Positions 1 through 6,119 of a stretch of 8,593 bases of DNA are shown here, in pieces; position 1 is the first letter of the stretch, and every line of letters starts with the position of its first letter. This stretch comes from an uncultured Lachnospiraceae bacterium (GTDB lineage Bacteria > Bacillota_A > Clostridia > Lachnospirales > Lachnospiraceae). A program made the translations under genes and the position numbers. The stretch covers positions 1-8,593 of the forward strand of contig CAMWMM010000193.1 of the NCBI GenBank assembly GCA_947175285.1, in the 5' to 3' direction. The notes under the pieces were generated by a model, which saw nothing but the letters and a program-made list of their open reading frames with translations, did no database searches and had not been told where the DNA came from.

Positions 1-686
<686 letters not shown>

Positions 687-714
687 TATTTATCTTCTCA
701 TTTTAAACTGTTAA
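687..714 (-). promoter_or_regulatory. Candidate sigma-A promoter for alaS
   Basis: On the minus strand a -35-like TTAACA (709-714) is followed by a 16-bp spacer and a -10-like TAAATA (687-692). Each box departs from consensus and the region is AT-rich, so chance is possible. The position, about 80-105 bases upstream of the alaS ATG and just after the glyS stop, is sensible. Confidence 0.4.
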
Positions 715-725
715 AAGCTTCAGTC

Positions 726-2114
726 CTAGAAATCAAACTTATCCGCAAAGTACTCGTCCAGTTTGTCAATCTGTATACGCTCCTGTTCCATGGAATCTCT
801 GAATCTTACAGTCACGCACTGGTCTGTTTCGGAGTCAAAGTCATAAGTAACACAAAACGGCGTTCCGATTTCATCCTGTCTTCTGTAACGCTTTCCGATA
901 TTTCCTCTGTCATCAAATTCACAATTATATTTTTTAGATAACTGCGTAAAAATTTTCTCAGCGCCCTCATTCAGTTTCTTGGATAACGGCAATACGCCAA
1001 TCTTAACAGGGGCTATCGCAGGATGAAAATGCAGTACGGTACGCACATCCCCTTCCCCGATTTCCTCTTCGTCATAAGCGGCGCAAAGGAATGCTAAAAC
1101 CACACGGTCAGCGCCTAATGACGGTTCAATAACATATGGTATGTATTTCTCGTTTTTCGTATCGTCAAAATAAGACATATCCTCGCCGGATGTGTTCTGA
1201 TGCTGTGTCAAATCATAGTCGGTTCTGTCTGCAATTCCCCACAGTTCTCCCCATCCGAACGGGAATAAGAACTCAATGTCCGTTGTTCCTTTTGAGTAAA
1301 AGCATAATTCTTCCGGAGAATGGTCTCTTAAACGCATTTCATCTTCTTTAATGCCAAGAGACAAAAGCCAGTCACGGCAGAATCCTCTCCAGTACTGGAA
1401 CCACTCCAAATCAGTTCCCGGCTCACAGAAAAATTCCAGTTCCATCTGTTCAAATTCTCTTGTACGGAACGTAAAGTTACCCGGTGTAATTTCATTCCGG
1501 AAAGATTTTCCAATCTGTCCGATACCGAACGGAATTTTCTTACGGGAAGTTCTCTGTACATTTTTAAAGTTTACAAAAATACCCTGCGCTGTTTCCGGTC
1601 TTAAATATACCGTGTTTTTCGCATCTTCCGTAACACCCTGAAATGTTTTAAACATCAGGTTAAACTGTCTGATATCCGTAAAATTATGTTTGCCGCAGGA
1701 CGGACAGGGAATATTATGTTCTTCTACAAAATCCTTCATCTGCTGCTGTGTCCATGCATCTATGGACTCTTTTAACGTAATGTTATTTTCTTTCGCAAAT
1801 TCCTCTATCATCTGGTCGGCACGAAAACGTTCATGACACTCTTTACAGTCCATAAGCGGGTCTGAAAATCCCCCTAAATGCCCGGATGCCACCCATGTCT
1901 GCGGATTCATCAAAATAGCGCAGTCCACACCGACATTATAAGGATTCTCCATCACAAATTTCTGCCACCATGCTTTTTTTACATTATTCTTTAATTCCAC
2001 GCCGAGATTGCCGTAATCCCATGTATTGGCAAGACCACCGTAGATTTCCGAACCGGGATACACAAACCCTCTCGCTTTTGCAAGCGCTACAATTTTGTCC
2101 ATTGTTTTTTCCAT
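726..2114 (-). CDS. glyS: Glycyl-tRNA synthetase, single-chain dimeric type
   Basis: This class II synthetase activates glycine with ATP and charges tRNA-Gly. The 462-residue product is the homodimeric (glyQS/GRS1-like) form, not the alpha2-beta2 GlyQ/GlyS form. Visible landmarks are [20 protein letters not shown] at 16-35, two CxxC pairs (C90/C93 and C137/C140) that probably bind a metal, RPETAQG at 172-178, motif 2 at 205-229 ([19 protein letters not shown]), motif 3 at 329-343 ([14 protein letters not shown]) and a C-terminal anticodon-binding domain from about 365. Length is normal and the frame intact. The ATG at 2114 is chosen because an AGGAAGGAG site ends 11 bases before it; the internal Met5 would be 23 bases away. 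The start lies 3 bases after the stop of the upstream zinc-protein gene, indicating co-transcription and probable translational coupling. No T-box leader lies directly upstream. Confidence 0.97.
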   Translation of the reverse strand: MEKTMDKIVALAKARGFVYPGSEIYGGLANTWDYGNLGVELKNNVKKAWWQKFVMENPYNVGVDCAILMNPQTWVASGHLGGFSDPLMDCKECHERFRADQMIEEFAKENNITLKESIDAWTQQQMKDFVEEHNIPCPSCGKHNFTDIRQFNLMFKTFQGVTEDAKNTVYLRPETAQGIFVNFKNVQRTSRKKIPFGIGQIGKSFRNEITPGNFTFRTREFEQMELEFFCEPGTDLEWFQYWRGFCRDWLLSLGIKEDEMRLRDHSPEELCFYSKGTTDIEFLFPFGWGELWGIADRTDYDLTQHQNTSGEDMSYFDDTKNEKYIPYVIEPSLGADRVVLAFLCAAYDEEEIGEGDVRTVLHFHPAIAPVKIGVLPLSKKLNEGAEKIFTQLSKKYNCEFDDRGNIGKRYRRQDEIGTPFCVTYDFDSETDQCVTVRFRDSMEQERIQIDKLDEYFADKFDF

Positions 2115-2117
2115 AAT

Positions 2118-2507
2118 TTATCTTTCTCCTTCCTCATTCTTATTTTCTCTCAGCTTCCGGACAAACTCCTCATTCTTTAAATCTGCCTCCAATTCCCATG
2201 CACAACTGGAACATAATGGGATTTCCTTTACCATCTTACAGTAATCCAGAGATACTTGAAAATATTCTTTTCCCGGCATATACAACCACTTCCCACAAGA
2301 AGCGCACCTTAAGCAATTTTTATTTTCATACAGTGGATGATGTATCAGATGTTCTCTTTTAGCAATGACATTTTCCATCATAGCAATTTCCTTAGGAAAC
2401 AGCTTTTCCAGCTGCGCTTTCGCTTCCTCTTTTACTTTTCCTGACTCTGTGAAAAAATCATCTCTTGAAATCTTAAGAGCGTAGCTGACGGTCAGATTGA
2501 TATCCAT
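2118..2507 (-). CDS. Small cysteine-rich protein, probable zinc ribbon, function unknown
   Basis: I do not recognise this 129-residue protein. It has no signal peptide or membrane segment, so it is probably cytoplasmic. The N-terminal part (about 1-60) is charged and helical-looking. The middle holds C65, C68 and C71 in CLRCASCGKW, followed by C90 and C99/C102 in LCSSCAWE. The pairs CxxC at 68-71 and 99-102, about 30 residues apart, resemble a four-cysteine zinc ribbon, with C65 and C90 as extra or alternative ligands. The tail (109-129) is rich in Lys, Glu and Asn. The ATG at 2507 follows an AAGGGG site with a 10-base gap. It lies 60 bases after the lipoprotein stop and ends 3 bases before the glyS start, so its expression is tied to glycyl-tRNA synthetase. 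Coding status is supported by length, ribosome site and packing; function is unknown. Confidence 0.85.
   Translation of the reverse strand: MDINLTVSYALKISRDDFFTESGKVKEEAKAQLEKLFPKEIAMMENVIAKREHLIHHPLYENKNCLRCASCGKWLYMPGKEYFQVSLDYCKMVKEIPLCSSCAWELEADLKNEEFVRKLRENKNEEGER
2126..2134 (-). promoter_or_regulatory. Ribosome binding site of glyS
   Basis: AGGAAGGAG on the minus strand, inside the last codons of the upstream gene. It is 11 bases from the ATG at 2114 and too far from the next in-frame ATG at 2102, so it decides the start. Confidence 0.7.
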
Positions 2508-2567
2508 TATGATTCATCCCCTTATTCATACAAACAGTAAATAATATTTTTCTTATTTAAAAGGATT

Positions 2568-3158
2568 TTAAAATACAATATAAGAAAGTACATCCTCTTT
2601 TTCCTGCGTTATGATAACCGCATCTTTTTTACCCGACAGAGTAATATTATTGCTTGTATACAAAATATTTTCATATACATTCACATCCATCTTCTCACCG
2701 TCTTTTACCTGTATGATGACTATATTTTTCTCCCTGATGGAAGACAATTCCTCGTCACTAATAACATTTCCGTCCTTTCCTACCAAATCCTTTAAAGAAT
2801 ACCCTTCTTCAATTGCCTGCCCGACAGTTCCGCAAAAAAGCTCCCGTCTAATGTACCTCACGTAATCTTCAGCCGTTTGATAATGCATCTTTACAATAAA
2901 ATTCCCATCTATTACTTCCACAGACTCACAGGTTATGGCTCCCTCATTAACATTCCTCTGCTCGATTCTTTGCTGTACGAGCGCTTTCACTCCTGCTTCA
3001 TCATAATAATCGTGGTCGATTTCACCAATCATCGTATGTTCAATCGTACTATCTTTCTGCAAAGAAAAAACATCCATCTCGGGAGCGCCCGCACTGCCGC
3101 AGCCGGCAAGACAAAATGCTGCTGTCATAACGAATAAAGCCTTTTTCCATTTTTCCAT
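2568..3158 (-). CDS. Small secreted lipoprotein, function unknown
   Basis: This 196-residue protein begins with a lipoprotein signal peptide: charged MEKWKK, a hydrophobic stretch to about residue 16, and the lipobox LAGC with Cys20 as the lipidated residue. It should be exported, lipid-modified and anchored on the outer face of the membrane. The mature part is hydrophilic, mixed alpha/beta in appearance, with no second membrane segment and no motif I can name. A helix-like segment rich in Gln, Arg and Glu (about 58-75) is followed by strand-like runs such as FIVKMHY and IVIIQVKDG. Two cysteines remain in the mature chain after the lipid Cys (C78, C109). The start is fixed by GGAGGA six bases before the ATG at 3158. 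A strong promoter lies just upstream, making this the first gene of the lipoprotein-zinc protein-glyS block. Its link to translation genes may be only positional. Confidence 0.88.
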   Translation of the reverse strand: MEKWKKALFVMTAAFCLAGCGSAGAPEMDVFSLQKDSTIEHTMIGEIDHDYYDEAGVKALVQQRIEQRNVNEGAITCESVEVIDGNFIVKMHYQTAEDYVRYIRRELFCGTVGQAIEEGYSLKDLVGKDGNVISDEELSSIREKNIVIIQVKDGEKMDVNVYENILYTSNNITLSGKKDAVIITQEKEDVLSYIVF

Positions 3159-3164
3159 AATTTT

Positions 3165-3170
3165 TCCTCC
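3165..3170 (-). promoter_or_regulatory. Ribosome binding site of the small lipoprotein gene
   Basis: GGAGGA on the minus strand, six bases from the ATG at 3158. It is part of an eight-base palindrome, CTCCGGAG, at 3167-3174, so the site could in principle pair locally, though the arms are too close to form a stable hairpin. Confidence 0.8.
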
Positions 3171-3209
3171 GGAGTTTTATGAGTATCTTCGATGAGAGAC
3201 ACTTCTGTT

Positions 3210-3238
3210 ATTATATCCGACTTAAGTCTGTTTTTCAA
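3210..3238 (-). promoter_or_regulatory. Sigma-A promoter of the lipoprotein-zinc protein-glyS block
   Basis: On the minus strand a -35 box TTGAAA (3233-3238) is followed by exactly 17 bp and a perfect -10 box TATAAT (3210-3215). This is the best promoter in the window. A start near 3203 would give a leader of about 45 bases before the lipoprotein ATG at 3158. It lies between the recO stop (3254) and the lipoprotein, so recO need not be co-transcribed with the genes below it. The spacer carries a perfect palindrome, described separately. Confidence 0.85.
3219..3228. promoter_or_regulatory. Palindrome GACTTAAGTC in the promoter spacer, possible operator
   Basis: A perfect 10-bp palindrome lies entirely between the -35 and -10 boxes of the promoter at 3210-3238. 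Repressor sites often occupy this position, but a 10-bp palindrome can occur by chance in AT-rich DNA and no regulator gene is in the window. Confidence 0.4.
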
Positions 3239-3253
3239 CATACATCTTTCGAT

Positions 3254-3901
3254 TTAAAGGTTATCTACAATTTCAAGACTCTTAAAAGTCTTATCCACAT
3301 ATCGCATTCTATAATCATCCGCAATCTCTTTTATCTGCATAAGTACACTGTCTGTCACCGAAAAAGTATAAAGTTTTTCTATAGAAGAAGTCATAATATA
3401 ATGTACCGCATAGCAAGTGGACTCTTCATAGTCCCCATTTTCCGGCACGCCGTGAAACTCACCGTTTAAAACCATAGCTTTCATCTCAAATATGTACCGG
3501 ACTAACCTGTTGGGGAATTTTTCATGCATAAGCGCCCGCAGAGACTGATACAAAAGCTTCAGCATTTCTTTGTCGTCATTGTTTTCTCTTGTATAATAAT
3601 CTATTACTTCCAAAAAATACATACCATAATAAGCAGCTTCAAAATCATGGCGCAGACCCTCAAAATAATTACTGATATCCGCATCCACCAGATTGTAGGA
3701 ACTTCTTCCTACATATAGTTTAAAAATTCCGAAAGAAAAAGGATTTGTTGCGGCAAGCAGTCTGCTGTTCTGCTTTCTTGCACCTTTGGCAAATGCCGAA
3801 ATCTTTCCTTTTTCTTTCGTTAAAATAACAACTCTCCTGTCATATTCACCAATTGGCTCAGCCTTTAAAATCATTCCCGTAATCTCTGTAAACTCCTGCA
3901 T
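3254..3901 (-). CDS. recO: DNA repair protein RecO
   Basis: RecO works in the RecFOR pathway: it binds single-stranded DNA and SSB and helps load RecA at gaps and breaks. The 215-residue product shows the typical N-terminal OB-fold start, ITGMILKAEPIGEYDRRVVI (7-26), then GKISAFAKGARKQNSRLLA (32-50), PFSFGIFKLYVGRSSYNLV (54-72), and the family C-terminal end VDKTFKSLEI (202-211). It is somewhat shorter than many RecO proteins (about 240-250). The CxxC...CxxC zinc finger common in the family is absent: between MVLNGEF and the helix STCYAVHYIM only a short loop and one Cys remain. The frame is open upstream to 3973, but ATG 3901 is chosen because AGGTGG lies eight bases before it and family alignment starts there. 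Its first 44 bases overlap the YqzL-like gene, suggesting translational coupling. Confidence 0.95.
   Translation of the reverse strand: MQEFTEITGMILKAEPIGEYDRRVVILTKEKGKISAFAKGARKQNSRLLAATNPFSFGIFKLYVGRSSYNLVDADISNYFEGLRHDFEAAYYGMYFLEVIDYYTRENNDDKEMLKLLYQSLRALMHEKFPNRLVRYIFEMKAMVLNGEFHGVPENGDYEESTCYAVHYIMTSSIEKLYTFSVTDSVLMQIKEIADDYRMRYVDKTFKSLEIVDNL
3275..3292. repeat. Inverted repeat AAGACT-N6-AGTCTT at the 3' end of recO
   Basis: The plus strand reads AAGACT, CTTAAA, AGTCTT. It lies within the last recO codons. The outer GACT/AGTC half-sites are the same as in the promoter palindrome at 3219-3228, and the centres are 60 bp apart. It may be an upstream binding site for the same factor, or a coincidence of coding sequence. 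Confidence 0.3.
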
Positions 3902-4043
3902 GGCCTTGTCCACCTGACCTGTCCTTTTCGGTATCTTTTCGTACATTACCGTTTTCAGTATCTTGTAGAGCATTTCTATATGCCAGAAAATCGCTTACAC
4001 TTCCCGTCACAAGAAATCTGTCCCAGTAATTTATCTCCTTCAT
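3858..4043 (-). CDS. YqzL-like small protein overlapping recO
   Basis: This 61-residue protein sits between era and recO, where Firmicutes usually carry the short YqzL family gene of unknown function. The first part, MKEINYWDRFLVTGSVSDFL, fits the family pattern of an aromatic residue, then TGSV/I, then an acidic or aromatic helix ending in a Y-containing segment. Residues from about 30 onward are polar and low in hydrophobicity (KDTEKDRSGGQGHAG), then VYRDYGNDFKG. No signal peptide or membrane segment is present. ATG 4043 is preferred over ATG 4061 because AGGGGG lies six bases before it. The last 44 bases overlap recO in another frame, so the longer tail is partly constrained by or derived from recO coding sequence. 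Family assignment rests on position and N-terminal pattern; the role is unknown. Confidence 0.72.
   Translation of the reverse strand: MKEINYWDRFLVTGSVSDFLAYRNALQDTENGNVRKDTEKDRSGGQGHAGVYRDYGNDFKG
3910..3915 (-). promoter_or_regulatory. Ribosome binding site of recO, inside the YqzL-like gene
   Basis: AGGTGG on the minus strand, eight bases from the ATG at 3901. It selects this start over in-frame ATGs at 3973 and 3946, and lies within the upstream small gene. Confidence 0.7.
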
Positions 4044-4049
4044 CTTAAG

Positions 4050-4055
4050 CCCCCT
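4050..4055 (-). promoter_or_regulatory. Ribosome binding site of the YqzL-like gene
   Basis: AGGGGG on the minus strand, six bases from the ATG at 4043. It lies downstream of the alternative ATG at 4061, which it therefore cannot serve. Confidence 0.65.
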
Positions 4056-4083
4056 AATCAACTATATGATTGTACTGTTAGGG
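4052..4083. repeat. Short inverted repeat CCCTAA / TTAGGG around the YqzL-like ribosome site
   Basis: On the minus strand CCCTAA (4078-4083) and TTAGGG (4052-4057) are separated by 20 bases. In the mRNA they could pair and cover most of the AGGGGG ribosome site of the YqzL-like gene. Six pairs closing a 20-base loop is weak, so this is only a candidate. The rest of the 59-base era to yqzL gap shows nothing else clear. Confidence 0.25.
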
Positions 4084-4102
4084 TTTGCTTTTTTCTATTT
4101 TT

Positions 4103-5002
4103 CTATTCGGAATCCTTAGGATTATATCCGAAATTTTTCAGCAGAAAATCACTGTCGCGCCAGTCCTTTTTTACTTTGACCCAAAGCTTTAAATTCACCT
4201 GACATCCCACTAAATCCTCAATATCCGGTCTTGCCTGGGAACCGATTTTCTTTAACATCTGCCCTTGCTTACCAATGATGATGCCCTTGTGGGAATCCCT
4301 CTCACAGATGATGGTCGCTTCGATATCCATAATATGTTTTCTCCTGTGCATAGACTCTATTGTCACGGCGATACCATGCGGTATTTCATCTTCCAGACAT
4401 CTTAGCGCTTTTTCACGGATAAGTTCCGCCGCAATCTGGCGAATAGGCTGGTCTGTCACCGTATCCTCATCATAAAAAGGATGCCCGTAAGGAAGGTATT
4501 TCATAATACAGGATAACAAATCTTCCGTTCCGGTTCCCTTTAACGCCGATACGGGAACAATTTCCGCAAAATCCATCTGTTTTCTGTATGTATCAATAAA
4601 AAGAAGAATCTCTTCCTTTTTTACGGTATCTATTTTGTTGATTACAAGAATAACAGGTGTTTTTATTTTCTTTAATTCTTCAATAATATGCTGTTCACCC
4701 GCTCCGATATAGGTTGTAGGCTCCACAAGCCACAGCACGACATCGACGTCCGACATGGTACGCTCCGCTACGTTTACCATATAATCGCCAAGTTTATTTT
4801 TAGCTTTATGGATGCCCGGCGTATCTAAAAAGACAATCTGTCCTTCTTCGGACGTATATACCGTCTGAATCCGGTTTCTGGTCGTCTGCGGCTTACTGGA
4901 CGTAATTGCTATTTTCTGCCCGATTAAATGATTCATCAATGTAGACTTTCCTACGTTCGGTCTGCCAATCAGCGTGGCAAAACCCGATTTATACTGCTCC
5001 AT
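4103..5002 (-). CDS. era: GTPase Era, 30S ribosomal subunit assembly factor
   Basis: Era is an essential GTP-binding protein that binds the 3' end of 16S rRNA and acts in 30S maturation. The 299-residue product has the normal length. The GTPase domain shows G1 GRPNVGKS at 13-20, switch I with PQTTRNR at 38-44, G3 DTPG at 60-63, G4 NKID at 122-125 and G5 SAL at 152-154. The C-terminal KH RNA-binding domain spans about 205-290, with ERDSHKGIIIGKQGQ holding the GxxG loop (GKQG, 244-247). All key residues are present. ATG 5002 immediately follows the TAA stop of the DUF4349 gene with no gap; GAGG-like purines inside that gene's Lys/Glu tail serve as the ribosome site. This suggests re-initiation by the same ribosomes. 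Downstream are the YqzL-like gene and recO, the usual Firmicute order. Confidence 0.98.
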   Translation of the reverse strand: MEQYKSGFATLIGRPNVGKSTLMNHLIGQKIAITSSKPQTTRNRIQTVYTSEEGQIVFLDTPGIHKAKNKLGDYMVNVAERTMSDVDVVLWLVEPTTYIGAGEQHIIEELKKIKTPVILVINKIDTVKKEEILLFIDTYRKQMDFAEIVPVSALKGTGTEDLLSCIMKYLPYGHPFYDEDTVTDQPIRQIAAELIREKALRCLEDEIPHGIAVTIESMHRRKHIMDIEATIICERDSHKGIIIGKQGQMLKKIGSQARPDIEDLVGCQVNLKLWVKVKKDWRDSDFLLKNFGYNPKDSE

Positions 5003-6001
5003 TTACTCTTTTTCCTCTTTTTCTTCTTTTTTCTGTTTTCTTTTCTTAAAAAACCGCCGTACAATAAGAAATGCAATGACTATAATAACAATCCAGATAA
5101 TGAAATACGGAATATTGACAACAAACCAGACAAATCCATATTCAATATCATCTCCAATATTGTAAATTGTCTTAACAAAACCGTTCCTCATTTTATCCCA
5201 GACAGATTTTTCCTCTGTAGGCGTCAGTCTTCTCACTTCCTGAATGCTCAAGTTGATGGTGCTGTAATCAATCTGGTTATTTAATGTCCGAAGCTGTGAT
5301 TCCATGCTTTCTAATTCATAGCGGACATCCGAAAGACGCGCTTCAATGGAGATAATATCCTCTACCGACTCCGCTTTCTCTAAAAGCTCTAACAGTCTGT
5401 CCTGTTCAGTTTCTAACGCTTTTTTACGGCTCTCCAAATCGACATACTGTAACGTAACATCCTCTACCCGCTCTTCTTTATTCCTGATATTCGTCCATTC
5501 CCCTACATTTACGACAAACTCATCCATATGTGCCACCGGAATACGGATTTGCATGTAGGCGTTTCTCGTCTCCTGATAGCCGGAATAATAACTCCCGTTA
5601 TATTGATTCTGATATTCAATATAACCGCCAAGTCCTGCAATCTGCTGTTCTAAATTGGCAAGTAAAGTATCATACTCTTCCGTCTCTACGGATAAATCTA
5701 CTGTCTTAATCAGTTTCCGCTCTGTTGCCTGTGCATTTTCCCCTAACGGCTCCATTCCCGCTTCTTCAAGCTTCGCTTCCCCCGCATCCGCCATGGAATA
5801 TTCATATTCATAGGCCTCCTCAGTCGCTGCCGCCGTATCCGCCGTCACATAAGCGCCTCCTGCATCATATGCCGCCGAATTATCCGCTGCCGCTGCTGAA
5901 TAAGACGCCTTACTGCTTCCGCAGCCCGTAAGTAATGACGCCACCAATAATAAACCGGTCAGGCACAACCCTGTTCTCTTTTGATTCATTTTCTTTTTCA
6001 T
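5003..6001 (-). CDS. DUF4349-type membrane-anchored lipoprotein
   Basis: This 332-residue protein matches the DUF4349 pattern as I know it: lipoprotein signal, Ala-rich linker, a conserved domain interrupted by a coiled coil, and a C-terminal membrane helix. The signal peptide ends in lipobox LLTGC with Cys27. Residues 31-70 are low-complexity Ala/Tyr/Asp/Glu. The core starts near RKLIKTVDLSVET (95-107) and includes GGYIEYQN (125-132), IRIPVAHMDEFV (152-163) and a helix rich in Glu, Leu and Arg (about 189-243) that should form a coiled coil. NNQIDYSTINLSIQEV (241-256) closes the core. A membrane helix (about 288-314) is followed by a Lys/Glu-only tail, probably cytoplasmic. ATG 6001 is chosen because GGGAGG lies eight bases before it. 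Molecular function is unknown; a cell-envelope role is likely. Its stop abuts the era start. Confidence 0.88.
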   Translation of the reverse strand: MKKKMNQKRTGLCLTGLLLVASLLTGCGSSKASYSAAAADNSAAYDAGGAYVTADTAAATEEAYEYEYSMADAGEAKLEEAGMEPLGENAQATERKLIKTVDLSVETEEYDTLLANLEQQIAGLGGYIEYQNQYNGSYYSGYQETRNAYMQIRIPVAHMDEFVVNVGEWTNIRNKEERVEDVTLQYVDLESRKKALETEQDRLLELLEKAESVEDIISIEARLSDVRYELESMESQLRTLNNQIDYSTINLSIQEVRRLTPTEEKSVWDKMRNGFVKTIYNIGDDIEYGFVWFVVNIPYFIIWIVIIVIAFLIVRRFFKKRKQKKEEKEEKE

Positions 6002-6009
6002 ACGCATAT

Positions 6010-6015
6010 CCTCCC
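6010..6015 (-). promoter_or_regulatory. Ribosome binding site deciding the DUF4349 gene start
   Basis: GGGAGG on the minus strand, eight bases from the ATG at 6001. It lies only two bases from the ATG at 6007 and downstream of the ATG at 6046, so both upstream candidates are poor starts. Confidence 0.8.
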
Positions 6016-6037
6016 TTTTGCTTAGTCTGCAAGTATC

Positions 6038-6069
6038 TTTTACCATACATACGAAACAGACCGGTAAAA
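6038..6069. repeat. Inverted repeat TTTTACC-N18-GGTAAAA upstream of the DUF4349 gene
   Basis: Exact 7-bp arms at 6038-6044 and 6063-6069 flank an 18-bp spacer in the gap between the M16 peptidase stop and the DUF4349 start. The spacing between arm centres, 25 bp, is longer than a typical dimer operator but could suit separated half-sites or an mRNA stem. The remaining gap (6070-6119) is A-tract rich on the minus strand. I see no convincing promoter or terminator there. Confidence 0.35.
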
Positions 6070-6119
6070 TTTATGGGATTTTTTTCATTTTTTTATTTTT
6101 AGTAAATTTTTTACAAAAA

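Noticed and set aside
1328..1641. Open frames on both strands inside glyS
   Set aside because: They lie in other frames of a highly conserved catalytic domain and lack convincing ribosome sites or protein-like patterns.
2508..2567. Separate promoter for the zinc-ribbon gene
   Set aside because: The 60-base gap is AT-rich, but no pair of -35 and -10 boxes with suitable spacing upstream of the ribosome site stood out.
3902..3973. Longer recO start at 3973 (24 extra residues)
   Set aside because: The extension has no ribosome site as good as AGGTGG before 3901, overlaps the YqzL-like gene much further, and lies outside the conserved RecO N-terminus.
6002..6046. Longer DUF4349 protein starting at 6046 or 6007
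   Set aside because: The GGGAGG site lies downstream of 6046 and only two bases from 6007; the extra residues would also put a charged extension before the lipoprotein signal.
6070..6119. T-rich run as a terminator for the M16 peptidase
   Set aside because: The T-runs are on the plus strand. On the transcribed minus strand they are A-runs, and no GC-rich hairpin precedes a U-run.
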